From contig JAIOXZ010000028.1 in the NCBI GenBank assembly GCA_021741355.1, positions 1 to 48,646 of the forward strand: a stretch of DNA of 48,646 nucleotides, written 5' to 3'. Below the pieces are notes generated by a model, which searched no databases, was not told the origin of the DNA, and saw nothing but the letters and a program-made list of their open reading frames with translations. The stretch comes from Caulobacter sp. (GTDB lineage Bacteria; Pseudomonadota; Alphaproteobacteria; Caulobacterales; Caulobacteraceae). The position numbers and the translations under genes were made by a program. Position 1 is the stretch's first letter; each line of letters starts with the position of its first letter. Positions 41,347-48,646 of this stretch are shown in pieces.

Positions 41347-41552
41347 TTTCGCTTGTTGAGTTCCATATAGGCCCGAAGGACCTCTTCGCGACGTTCCGCG
41401 GGCGTCAGGCCGCCAACCTTCAAGGCTTGAAGACGCTTACGACTGGCCGTTCCAAGCCGAAGACCTTCGACGGCGGTGATCGCCGCGAACGTCCGTGAAC
41501 CGAGGACCCTTCCAGGAACCTTGCTCTTTGGCTTTAGCGTGGTCGAACTCAT
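41343..41552 (-). CDS. Probable VbhA-like antitoxin of the Fic protein
   Basis: This 69-residue basic protein contains FAAITAVEGLRLG, close to the (S/T)xxxE(G/N) inhibitory motif of Fic antitoxins. The Thr is three residues before the Glu rather than four, so the match is imperfect. The C-terminal GGLTPAERREEVLRAYMELN is helical. It overlaps the Fic start by four bases, the usual arrangement of class I Fic modules. No homology could be tested here. Confidence 0.65.
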   Translation of the reverse strand: MSSTTLKPKSKVPGRVLGSRTFAAITAVEGLRLGTASRKRLQALKVGGLTPAERREEVLRAYMELNKRK

Positions 41553-41908
41553 GGTCTGATCCTACACCAAGGCGAGCCATCAGGCGAGCCCACCCTCGTT
41601 ATCTCGCTTCGGGTCGACCGAGTGACGATGATGGATACTCAGATCAGATACGCGACCGCCCCTTACGCAAAATGAAGGCTGCAAGGAGCCCGCGCATCGC
41701 GCGTGGCGGAACGCGCCGTCGAGTGGCCGGCGGCGCCCCAAAGGCGCCCGCCAGGGGCGGACCCGCAGGAGCCGCGAAGCGGCGGGACCGAGCACGCCCG
41801 CCGGCCGCTCTCCGAATCCGGGGCGTTGCGGGGTGTCCCCGCTCGAAGGGGTCGGCCGAGACACCTACTGGCTCGGCCGCAGGGGAAGCCCTCCCCCCCA
41901 CAAGCCCC
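41553..41908. other. Non-coding GC-rich junction between the defence island and trbB
   Basis: No supported gene was found in these 356 bases. There are short palindromes, for example GGCGCC repeated around 41744-41760 and CCGC-GAA-GCGG near 41774. The usual continuation of a trb operon (trbC) is absent. The segment may be the joint between the transfer module and inserted cargo. Confidence 0.5.
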
Positions 41909-42871
41909 CTACCCCTCCACGCAGGCCTCCAGGATATAGGCGTCACCCTCGCGGCCCGTCACCCGGCAGACCTCCTGGACCCGCCGGCCGGCCGGCGCGC
42001 GGGCGATATGGATCACCAGGTTGATCGCCTGGGTGATGGCCCGGTAGGGGATGCGCTGGGTCACCTCCCCGATCAGATCCTCCAGCCGTGTCAGGCCCTC
42101 CGCCGCACTGTTGGCATGGATGGTCGCCAGACCGCCGGGATGGCCCGTATTCCAGGCCTTCAGCAGGTCCAGCGCCGAGCCGTCGCGCACCTCGCCGATG
42201 ATAATCCGGTCGGGCCTCAGCCGCAGCGTGTCGCGGACCAGGTCGGTCATGGTGACCTGCGGCTCCGTGCGTTTGGTCAGCATCTGGATCTGATCCGCGG
42301 CTGAGCATTGCAGCTCGGCCGTATCCTCGATCAACACCACCCGATCCTCGGCGAAGGCGGGCTCGGCCAAGATAGCGTTGGCCAAGGTCGTCTTGCCCGA
42401 TCCGGTGCCGCCGACGATCAGAATGTTCTGCCGCGCGACCGCCGCCGCTCGGATGATCGCCGCCTGAACTTCGGTCATCATCCCGCCGGCGACATACTCG
42501 TCGAGGGTAAACACCACCTCCGGCCGCTTGCGGATCGCAAAGGCCGGGCTGGAGACGACGGGCATGAAGGCCCCTTGGAAGCGTTCCCCGGTCAGCGGCA
42601 AGGTCGCGCTGACCCTGGGATGATCACGGGTGACCACCTCGCCAGCGTGGTCGGCCAGCAGGCGTAGGATGCGGTCGGCGTCGGCCGCGGCCAGGTGTTC
42701 TCCGGTCCACGACCTTCCCTCCCCGATCCGGTCCACCCAGATCTTGCCGTCGGGATTGACCATCACCTCGACGACAAGGCGCTCGGCAAGGGCGCCGGCG
42801 ATGACCGGGCCCATCGCCTGACGCAGAGCCGCGACCTTGCGATCGGTTACGACAGGATGGTGCTGCGACAT
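41909..42871 (-). CDS. trbB: Conjugal transfer ATPase TrbB (VirB11-like)
   Basis: This protein of 320 residues carries Walker A GGTGSGKTTLANAI (about 147-160), an Asp box VVLIEDTAELQC, Walker B RLRPDRIIIGEVRDG and a His box GHPGGLATIHANSA. These are the motifs of VirB11/TrbB-type secretion ATPases, which form hexamers at the inner membrane base of the type IV secretion channel. The start at 42871 excludes a non-homologous extension to 42934. It follows traG by 43 bases. No trbC-trbI genes lie downstream in this window. Confidence 0.92.
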   Translation of the reverse strand: MSQHHPVVTDRKVAALRQAMGPVIAGALAERLVVEVMVNPDGKIWVDRIGEGRSWTGEHLAAADADRILRLLADHAGEVVTRDHPRVSATLPLTGERFQGAFMPVVSSPAFAIRKRPEVVFTLDEYVAGGMMTEVQAAIIRAAAVARQNILIVGGTGSGKTTLANAILAEPAFAEDRVVLIEDTAELQCSAADQIQMLTKRTEPQVTMTDLVRDTLRLRPDRIIIGEVRDGSALDLLKAWNTGHPGGLATIHANSAAEGLTRLEDLIGEVTQRIPYRAITQAINLVIHIARAPAGRRVQEVCRVTGREGDAYILEACVEG

Positions 42872-42914
42872 GGCGCTCTCCACGGACTTGGGTTGGAAGG
42901 GGGCGAAGGGTCCA

Positions 42915-44909
42915 CTACAGGCTCCCGTCGTCATCGCCGGGCCGCAGGGCGGCGATCGGCTGGGGCGCCAGGTAATCCTCGGTCAGATGCCCCTCAGGCG
43001 CGTCCGCGGCGCCCTTGCCTGCGCCGGAGCGCGCTAGGGGCGGCGAGACCCCCGCAAAGCCCTCAGGAGCCGCCACCACGGCCCGCACACCCTTCCAGTC
43101 GATCGAGGCCCGCCCAGGCAGGTCCGCGGCCTCTGGGCGCTGCTCATAGGCCGCGGGCACGCCGTTGAAGTAGTCCCCCGTCCGCGCCTTGAAGAACGGC
43201 TCCTCGTAGTAGCGAATCTTGTCGGCCAGGATCGGCTTGGTGTTGTTGACGAACAGGAACTGCTTCCTGTCGTCCAAGCCGCGCACGTCCTCCTCGGAGA
43301 GGATGTAGCGCTGCTGCTCAGACTGGGAGGTCGAACGGTTCGCGCGCCCGAAAAGGCTGCGCGGATCGCTGTAGCTCTCGCGCATCTCCAGCGCCTTGCC
43401 CGCCCGCCGCGTCACCTTGTCGATGCTGGTGGGCTCCGACGTCGCGAAGCAGGCCGTGATGTGCATGTTGTCGAACAGCGGCGTCTTGTCCCCGTACTTG
43501 GAAAAGACGTCGTTGAAGCTCTGGCAGATCAGGTGGGCGGTGATCCCGTAGCCGGCCATCTCGCCCATGGCGTTTTCCAGGAACGGAAGACTGCCGAGCT
43601 TCGGGAACTCGTCGAGCAGCAGCAGGAGCCTGTGCAGCTTGCGCCTGCGGCGGCTGTCGAAATGCTCATGCTCCATCAGACTGTTGATGGTCTGGCGCGT
43701 GAACACCCGCACCAGGAACGCCAGGCGGTCGGCATGGGCCTGCGGCGTGATGATGTAGAACGACACCGGCGCCTCGGAACAGACCAGGTCGCCGATGGAG
43801 AAGTCCGACCAGCTGGTCGCGTACTCCACCAAAGGATCCGCCCACAGCGACAGCGACGCTCGGCAGGTGGCCAGCACATTGGATTTCACGCGCTCGTCCA
43901 TGGTCGAGAGCGCCGTCGCCCCCAGCAGGACCTCGGGGTGGATCTCCGCGATCGGCGCGCCCTTGGCGTCCCGCGCGAGCCCGTCCGCCGCATGATAGTC
44001 CGGCCGCCAGCGGTGCTGGGTGTTCATCATCGCGTGCAGGGTCGGCTCGATGTTGATCAGCAGCCGCCGGACCTGGGCCAGATTCTTCTTGGTGTCCTCC
44101 TCGCTGTAGAGGACGTGCAGAATGATCGCGGTGAAGAAGTCCGTCGCGCTCTGGTCCCAGAAGTTCAGGTCGCCGGCCTTGCGGCCCAACGGATCGACCA
44201 GGATCCCGACCACGTTCTGGATATCGGCGATCTCCATCGGCCCTTTGCGGACCTCGAACAGCGGATTCCAGCGGACGGTGTTCGGGTCGGTCGGCGAGAA
44301 ATAGAAGACGTGGCTGAACGTCTTCCGGTGATCGGCGGTGATGTGCCAAAGCTCGCCCTTGCGATCATAGATGAAGGCGCTGTGCGGCCAGGCGATCAGG
44401 GTCGGGACCACATGCCCGGCCCCCTTCCCGCTCCGCGACGCGCCCACGATGATGGCGTGCTCGATCCCGCCATAGGTCAGGTATCGGCCGTTGAAACGGC
44501 CGAGCACCCGGCCGCTGATCTGACCGCTGGTTTGTCCGCCCGGGCCAAAGAGTTTGGCGCGCCGCACGTCGTCGACGTCGGCCCAGGCGTCCCGGCCAAA
44601 AGCCTTGGGCTCGCGCTGCGATCGGCGGGTCAGCAGCGCCGCCAGCATCACCGGCGCCATCGCGACGGTCAGGGCGGCCAGGCCCGCCAGATCGAACGGC
44701 TTCGGGTAGCTCGGTTGGAAGCGCATGTACCAGCCGACGAACGACCAGGGCGCATAGACCCGCACCGTCCCGAGGTCGAAGGCGCCGGCCCCAAACTCGC
44801 GCGGATAGCCGTAGGTCTGCGCCACCATCTGGGTGGCCAGGGTCAGGCCGAGAAGGATCGACAGGGCCGCCAAAGGCAGGATGATCGAGGCGCGCGCCCG
44901 GCCGTTCAT
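42915..44909 (-). CDS. traG: Conjugal transfer coupling protein TraG (VirD4-like)
   Basis: This protein of 664 residues has two N-terminal membrane helices (about 8-28 and 77-98), then a RecA-like ATPase with Walker A GASRSGKGAG and Walker B LLLLLDEFPKLG, and conserved blocks SFYIITPQAHADRL and ATSEPTSIDKVTRRAG. The coupling protein links the relaxosome to the type IV secretion channel. It follows the relaxase by 15 bases and precedes trbB, in the classical order. The C-terminal 60 residues are low-complexity. Confidence 0.95.
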   Translation of the reverse strand: MNGRARASIILPLAALSILLGLTLATQMVAQTYGYPREFGAGAFDLGTVRVYAPWSFVGWYMRFQPSYPKPFDLAGLAALTVAMAPVMLAALLTRRSQREPKAFGRDAWADVDDVRRAKLFGPGGQTSGQISGRVLGRFNGRYLTYGGIEHAIIVGASRSGKGAGHVVPTLIAWPHSAFIYDRKGELWHITADHRKTFSHVFYFSPTDPNTVRWNPLFEVRKGPMEIADIQNVVGILVDPLGRKAGDLNFWDQSATDFFTAIILHVLYSEEDTKKNLAQVRRLLINIEPTLHAMMNTQHRWRPDYHAADGLARDAKGAPIAEIHPEVLLGATALSTMDERVKSNVLATCRASLSLWADPLVEYATSWSDFSIGDLVCSEAPVSFYIITPQAHADRLAFLVRVFTRQTINSLMEHEHFDSRRRRKLHRLLLLLDEFPKLGSLPFLENAMGEMAGYGITAHLICQSFNDVFSKYGDKTPLFDNMHITACFATSEPTSIDKVTRRAGKALEMRESYSDPRSLFGRANRSTSQSEQQRYILSEEDVRGLDDRKQFLFVNNTKPILADKIRYYEEPFFKARTGDYFNGVPAAYEQRPEAADLPGRASIDWKGVRAVVAAPEGFAGVSPPLARSGAGKGAADAPEGHLTEDYLAPQPIAALRPGDDDGSL

Positions 44910-44924
44910 CGTCCCTCCCCTGCC

Positions 44925-46421
44925 CTAAAGGCCCGGAATGAAGCCACGTCCGATGACGCGCCCCAGTCCTCGGTTGAGCCGTTCCACGGCCTGTTGGCGC
45001 GCCGGCGCCGGGAAGCGCATCACCGCCTCCCGCGCGGGCCCGCCGATGTCGCGGATGAAGCGGGTTTCGTCGGGGACCTTGGCCGGCACACGAAGCTCGC
45101 CCTGCCCCAGCGCCTGGGCGACCCGCAGGTCGTTGAACGTCCGCGTGGCGCCGGCGATCCGCTTGTCGGCGCGTTTGACTTTTCGCTCCAGGGTCCGCTT
45201 GCGACGAGCGACATCGGCGGCGGTCTCCAACTGCGGTCCCCGGCGCGCCGCCACATAGGCCTGGCCCTGCGCCGACCGCGCCCAAGACGCACGAACCTCA
45301 AGCTGGAGGTCAGCCTTCCGAAGCGCCGAGCGCGCCCGTGCAAGGGCGTTCAGTTCGGCGTGTTTCGCCCAGATCATTCGGGCCGGATTGCGCACCCATT
45401 GGACCAGGTTCAACCGCTTGGACCGCACCCCGGCGACACGCCCCTCCACACGGGCGAGCCGGGCCTTGGCAACCGCGCGCTCACGCGCCGCCTCCGCCAT
45501 CAGCGCCCGTTCGATCTGCCCGGCGGTCTCAATCTTCGGCCCACCCAAGGCCGCGCGCTCGGCCGCCCAGCCGTCGCGCTCGGCGACCATGCGGACCCGC
45601 ATCTGCTCGGCTTCCTTGACCAGCTTGGCGACCGGAACCGAGATCAGGGGCACGGCTTCAACAAGCCGATCGGCGGTCTCCTGAAAGTCCCGCCGAAGCT
45701 CTGCCCGCTTGCGGTTATGCGCGGCCGTGTCGCGGTTCTGCTCGCCCCGTTCAGAGGCGATGTTCTTGCGCTCCAAGGCCGAAGCCGCGGGTCCAAGGTG
45801 GACACCCGGCTCGCGATCAAGACCCCGCTCGGCGAGGGACAGATGCGAGACCTGCGGGGCGTCTGGGCCAAGGTGGCGACGCAGGTGTTGGTTCTGCGTT
45901 TCGGCCCACGCCGCACGCCACTTACGCACCGCCTGCGGGCTCCACCATTCCGGCGGCTTTCGCCCGAATCCCGCGGGTCCGACAGAGCGCGTCGTGACCA
46001 GCACATGGGCGTGGAAGTTGCGCTGATCGCCCTCTTTGCCAGGCCGGTGCATCGCCACATCGGCGATCATCCCCTGCCCCACCAGATGCTCTGAAACGAA
46101 GGCCCGGACGAGGTCGCGCCGCTGCTCGAAGTTCAGTTCATGCGGCAGGGCCAGGAGCAACTCCCGGGCCGGCACGGCGTCCTTCCGCGACTCCTGCGCC
46201 TCGGCCGCATTCCACAGCACCTCGCGGTCCCGGAAGGCTGGAGGCGCACCGGCCGGCGCCAGGATCTCCGCGTGCTCGATGCCGTCCTTGGCGGCGAAGT
46301 CGAACTCCATCGCCAGGCGCTCATCCACCAGCCGGTCGCCTGACCGGTATGCCGCGGCGGCCACAACAGAGCGGCCCGCCGAACGCTGGATTGTCTGCAC
46401 CTGGCAAAGGAACGACGCCAT
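44925..46421 (-). CDS. MobQ-type conjugative relaxase (MobA/MobL)
   Basis: The 498-residue protein has an N-terminal relaxase domain with the catalytic-tyrosine region RSAGRSVVAAAAYRSGDRLV and the histidine motif MHRPGKEGDQRNFHAHVLVT. The rest is Arg/Ala-rich coiled helix. MobQ relaxases nick at oriT and lead the transferred strand. The start at 46421 is preceded by GGGAGGGAAGAG, a clear ribosome-binding site. It reads away from the candidate oriT and is divergent from the TraD-like gene. Confidence 0.93.
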   Translation of the reverse strand: MASFLCQVQTIQRSAGRSVVAAAAYRSGDRLVDERLAMEFDFAAKDGIEHAEILAPAGAPPAFRDREVLWNAAEAQESRKDAVPARELLLALPHELNFEQRRDLVRAFVSEHLVGQGMIADVAMHRPGKEGDQRNFHAHVLVTTRSVGPAGFGRKPPEWWSPQAVRKWRAAWAETQNQHLRRHLGPDAPQVSHLSLAERGLDREPGVHLGPAASALERKNIASERGEQNRDTAAHNRKRAELRRDFQETADRLVEAVPLISVPVAKLVKEAEQMRVRMVAERDGWAAERAALGGPKIETAGQIERALMAEAARERAVAKARLARVEGRVAGVRSKRLNLVQWVRNPARMIWAKHAELNALARARSALRKADLQLEVRASWARSAQGQAYVAARRGPQLETAADVARRKRTLERKVKRADKRIAGATRTFNDLRVAQALGQGELRVPAKVPDETRFIRDIGGPAREAVMRFPAPARQQAVERLNRGLGRVIGRGFIPGL

Positions 46422-46461
46422 CTCTTCCCTCCCCTTTGCCGGCTCTGCCGGCTGGATCGCT

Positions 46462-46493
46462 AAGGGCTGCGCCCTTGGCTCAAGGCTCCAAGG
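46462..46493 (-). other. Candidate origin of transfer (oriT)
   Basis: Read on the minus strand, an inverted repeat CCTTGG-N9-CCAAGG (46493-46473) runs directly into GGCGCAGCCCTT. The sequence CCAAGGGCGCA (46479-46469) resembles, from memory, the Q-type nick region of Agrobacterium Ti-plasmid oriT. It lies 40 bases upstream of the relaxase start. An inverted repeat just before a nick site, beside the relaxase gene, is the usual layout. Confidence 0.6.
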
Positions 46494-46543
46494 CCGTGCA
46501 GGCCGTCGGGGGGCTTGAGGGTGCCGGGCGGAGCCTGGCCGCG

Positions 46544-46571
46544 GGGTTGGTGGGCGTAGCCCAACCAACCC
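46544..46571. repeat. Long imperfect hairpin in the relaxase/TraD intergenic region
   Basis: GGGTTGGTGGGC (46544-46555), a GTA loop and GCCCAACCAACCC (46559-46571) pair with a single bulged A. It could be part of the oriT region, where secondary structure is common, or a 5' leader element of the TraD-like gene. Confidence 0.55.
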
Positions 46572-46680
46572 GTATATGCGCCATTGTCCGTAATTACTGT
46601 TCTGCCATGGATAGACCATGACGGGCGTTATTGATAGGTTTAGACCGTTGGGGGCTTTTGCGACAACTATGGTGTGCGCC

Positions 46681-47364
46681 ATGACCACGGTCGATAAGCG
46701 TCGAAGAAACACTCGCCCGTCGAAATATCGCCCGCGAACCGAGGCGCAGAAGGAGCAACGGCGCGAGCTTTGGATCGCCCGGACCGAGGACCGCGAGCAG
46801 GGTCGGCGGGTCTCAGAAGAAGACGCGCTGAAGCTCCGATTGGACGAGCTGGAAAGCGCGCTTCGCGATGCCGGCCATGACGGTGTCCATCGCCGCCGCC
46901 ACGCCACACCGCTCGAAGATATCGCGGACGACGAGCAGCGTTTCCTGGTGCTCAAGGCCCGCGTTGAACGGCTCGAAGCCCTATGGTCGATCAACCAGCG
47001 CAAGCGGGAAACCCGCGCCAAGATCATCATCGGCGGCGCGCTGCTGGCCGAGGCCGGCGACGATCTCCTGGCCGGTGACGCCGAGCTCCTCGCACGCCTG
47101 GTCGACATCATCGACCGCCGCGTCGAGGGCATCCGCGACCGCCTCACCGTGCGCGAGCTGCTGGGCAATGTGCCGCTCTCGCTGCGCCCCGGAGGCGACG
47201 TTAAAGAGAGCCCCGAGAGCGCCCTCCAGGCCGAAGGTGAACCCCTTCCGGACTTCGATCTGATGGCGCAGTCGGCGATGGCCGACGAGCCGGTCACGAG
47301 CTTCCTGCCCAGCGACGTCGATGCGGACTATGCCGACCTCGATAGCTCCTGGCAGGCAGCATGA
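46681..47364 (+). CDS. TraD-like conjugal transfer protein
   Basis: This protein of 227 residues is very basic at the N-terminus (TTVDKRRRNTRPSKYRPRTE), then charged helical up to VERLEALWSINQRKRETRAK and IIIGGALLAEAGDDLL. The RKxxxGGALLxEAG pattern is typical of the short TraD/TraC proteins next to MobQ relaxases; they probably assist relaxosome assembly. The ATG at 46681 is preferred, but 46669 and 46618 are possible. It is convergent with the SleB-like gene, with adjacent stop codons. Confidence 0.75.
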   Translation: MTTVDKRRRNTRPSKYRPRTEAQKEQRRELWIARTEDREQGRRVSEEDALKLRLDELESALRDAGHDGVHRRRHATPLEDIADDEQRFLVLKARVERLEALWSINQRKRETRAKIIIGGALLAEAGDDLLAGDAELLARLVDIIDRRVEGIRDRLTVRELLGNVPLSLRPGGDVKESPESALQAEGEPLPDFDLMAQSAMADEPVTSFLPSDVDADYADLDSSWQAA

Positions 47365-48216
47365 TCACTGCCGCCACGCGGTCACGGTCCCGTCCTGCCG
47401 AACAAAGATCGCATGGGCGCCATCGGCCGGTTGAGGCCGCCGATCACCGCCCTCGCCTGCCCCGCCCTGGCTCTCCGTAGGCGCCGCCACGACGGCGGCG
47501 GCAGGAGCCACGAGGGCCCGGTTCTCGCCCGCGAAGATCGCGCCGCCGGCGGACTGCCAAGGGTCGGATGCCGCGCGGCCGCGAGGCGCTGCGGCCGACC
47601 GGCCGGCGCCAGGCGTCGAGCCCCCTCCCCTGCCCGCTTCCACATAGAAGCTATGCGCGCCGATCACCGCCGAAGGCGGGGCGCCACCGAAGTTCACCAG
47701 ACCAGCCGAGACCTCGCCGCGGGCCGCACGACCGGCCACGATCTGCGGATTCTGGAAGAACCTGGCGCCATTGGTCGGGTCGGGTAACCGGCCCTCCAGG
47801 GCCAGGTTGATGATGGTGTCGATCCGCGCCTGCCGGGCCTCCGAGACCGTGGGCAGGCTGCGCCAGCTGCCCCCCGCACGCATCACCGGCTCGAACTGGC
47901 GCCGGGCATTGACGACCGCCTCGACCGACCCGCCCCAGCGGCCATCGGCGAGGCGATTGATGATCGTGTAGACGACGCCCGCCAGGCCGCTGTCGCCCTG
48001 GTTCGCGGCCTCGGCATAAGCGACCCGCGCGATGGCCTCCCGCGCCTCGGGCGAGGAGACCAGCGTGGCCAGGGACCGGGCGGGCGGAGTGGCTCCCGCG
48101 AACGGCGTGGCGGGGGCATAGACCCCTGGGCAGTTCACGCCGGTTGGGACGGGCTGAGCCGTCTCGCCCCGGGCCAGGAGGGCGCAAAGAGCAGCAAGGG
48201 CCGCAGGATCCATCAT
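47365..48216 (-). CDS. SleB-type cell-wall hydrolase (conjugation lytic enzyme)
   Basis: This protein of 283 residues contains the hydrolase 2 (SleB) domain in its middle: VAYAEAANQGDSGLAGVVYT (Glu catalytic candidate), INRLADGRWGGSVEAVVNAR and the ending FGGAPPSAVIGAHSFY. It opens the peptidoglycan, probably for the transfer apparatus. The C-terminus (about 200-283) is Ala/Gly/Pro-rich. A membrane anchor or signal is not clear. The start at 48216 overlaps the TraF stop (ATGA). Confidence 0.85.
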   Translation of the reverse strand: MMDPAALAALCALLARGETAQPVPTGVNCPGVYAPATPFAGATPPARSLATLVSSPEAREAIARVAYAEAANQGDSGLAGVVYTIINRLADGRWGGSVEAVVNARRQFEPVMRAGGSWRSLPTVSEARQARIDTIINLALEGRLPDPTNGARFFQNPQIVAGRAARGEVSAGLVNFGGAPPSAVIGAHSFYVEAGRGGGSTPGAGRSAAAPRGRAASDPWQSAGGAIFAGENRALVAPAAAVVAAPTESQGGAGEGGDRRPQPADGAHAIFVRQDGTVTAWRQ

Positions 48217-48646
48217 CGGTCTCCAGAGGATTGAGTTGAGGGGCTCAGCGGCCTGAAGACGCCGAGAATCTCGTGCGTCATCACCGGCCCGAAATAGCGG
48301 CTGTCGAAGCTGTTCGGGATGCGATCGGAGAACACGAAGAACTCGCCGCGCGCCATCGCGCGGCAACCGGCCCAGCGGGGCAGACCCACACCCCGGCTGT
48401 CATGGGAGAGCACCGGCGCGCGACGGATCCCGTTGATCTTCAGCGTCCCGCCATCGGTGCAGACGTGATCGCCCTCCCCGGCGGCAATCGCCTTCAGGAT
48501 TGGAATCCGGCGCAGGTAATCCATCTGCCCATCGGCGTAGGGAAAGGCCGGCGCGGGCGCCTGAAAAGCGATGATCGCGCCACGGGCGGGATGCCCCAGG
48601 GTGCGGACATAGAGCCCCAAAGGCTCGCTTGGACTGCGGTTCCAGA
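48213..48646 (-). CDS. traF: TraF-type S26 signal peptidase, N-terminus beyond the right edge
   Basis: The first visible residues are WNRSPSEPLGLYVRTLGHPA. The Ser of the SPSEPLGLY segment is the usual S26 nucleophile, and the Lys in RIPILKAIAAGEGDHV is the likely general base. It further has GEFFVFSDRIPNSFDSRYFG, the TraF/S26 box. TraF processes conjugative pilin subunits in the periplasm. The gene is cut by the window end; a start at 48620 would exclude the serine and is therefore unlikely. Confidence 0.85.
   Translation of the reverse strand, partial: WNRSPSEPLGLYVRTLGHPARGAIIAFQAPAPAFPYADGQMDYLRRIPILKAIAAGEGDHVCTDGGTLKINGIRRAPVLSHDSRGVGLPRWAGCRAMARGEFFVFSDRIPNSFDSRYFGPVMTHEILGVFRPLSPSTQSSGDR

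Noticed and set aside
41640..41905. Possible trbC remnant after trbB
   Set aside because: All three minus-strand frames are short and Arg/Pro/Gly-rich, without the hydrophobic segments of TrbC.
41495..42304. Plus-strand frame crossing the junction before trbB
   Set aside because: Half of it is antisense to trbB and the rest is proline/arginine-rich; no support for a gene.
43461..46094. 877-codon plus-strand frame opposite traG and the relaxase gene
   Set aside because: It spans two real genes on the other strand and shows only the Arg/His/Leu/Gly composition of an antisense shadow.
1..48646. CRISPR arrays and tRNA or rRNA genes
   Set aside because: No regularly spaced direct repeats and no cloverleaf or rRNA-like segment were noticed on reading both strands.

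Overview
The window is a high-GC (roughly 65-68 %) accessory region that reads like a mobilisable genomic island or plasmid of an alphaproteobacterium. Codon use, the MobQ relaxase/TraG/TrbB/TraF set and the metal genes suggest Caulobacterales or sphingomonads, but the species cannot be fixed from sequence alone. Nearly all genes are in tight, often ATGA-overlapping operons. No rRNA, tRNA or CRISPR array was seen.

Layout. (1) 1-6.4 kb: the end of an IS3-family element that has cut off the 3' end of a type II GAPDH gene, then a universal stress protein, a PD-(D/E)XK-like nuclease coupled to an AraC-type regulator, a fatty-acid-hydroxylase/sterol-desaturase-like protein and a class I methyltransferase. 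(2) 6.5-28.6 kb: a heavy-metal island. A leftward Cus-type copper/silver efflux operon (small periplasmic protein, OMF, MFP, RND, CusF-like lipoprotein, NTF2-like protein) is preceded by an FNR/FixK-like box. It is followed by a PbrT-type lead/iron permease, a fusion of a CDF-like transporter to signal peptidase II, a CadR/PbrR-type MerR regulator, a stand-alone CDF-like transporter, a CzcCBA efflux operon with a DUF190 gene, a P1B-4 ATPase, an ICMT-like membrane methyltransferase and a DUF411 protein. Five near-identical MerR operators (CTCTAG-N3-CTAGAG abutting the -35, 19-bp spacer) tie five of these transcription units into one regulon.

(3) 28.65 kb: an AT-rich spot with a 28-bp dif-like XerC/XerD site separates the metal island from a defence island (28.7-41.6 kb). 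The defence island holds an unrecognised three-gene operon with an HNH-like protein, and a restriction-modification operon (RHH regulator, C5 methyltransferase, PD-(D/E)XK-like protein, Eco29kI-like GIY-YIG nuclease). It also holds a six-gene operon joining a prokaryotic ubiquitin-like conjugation system (multiubiquitin-type Ubl, E2-like, JAB-E1 fusion, DUF6527) to a Clp-fold serine protease and a TM0106-type nuclease-helicase, and finally a Fic toxin/antitoxin pair.

(4) 41.9-48.6 kb: a conjugation/mobilisation module with TrbB, TraG, a MobQ-type relaxase, a candidate oriT, a TraD-like protein, a SleB-like cell-wall hydrolase and a TraF-type peptidase that runs off the right edge. The usual trbC-trbI genes do not follow trbB here, so the accessory cargo appears to sit directly against the end of a shortened transfer operon. 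The most notable finding is the ubiquitin-like operon: its E2 lacks a cysteine at the usual place, its Ubl tail ends in Gly-Arg-Ala, and it is translationally coupled to a protease and a nuclease-helicase.
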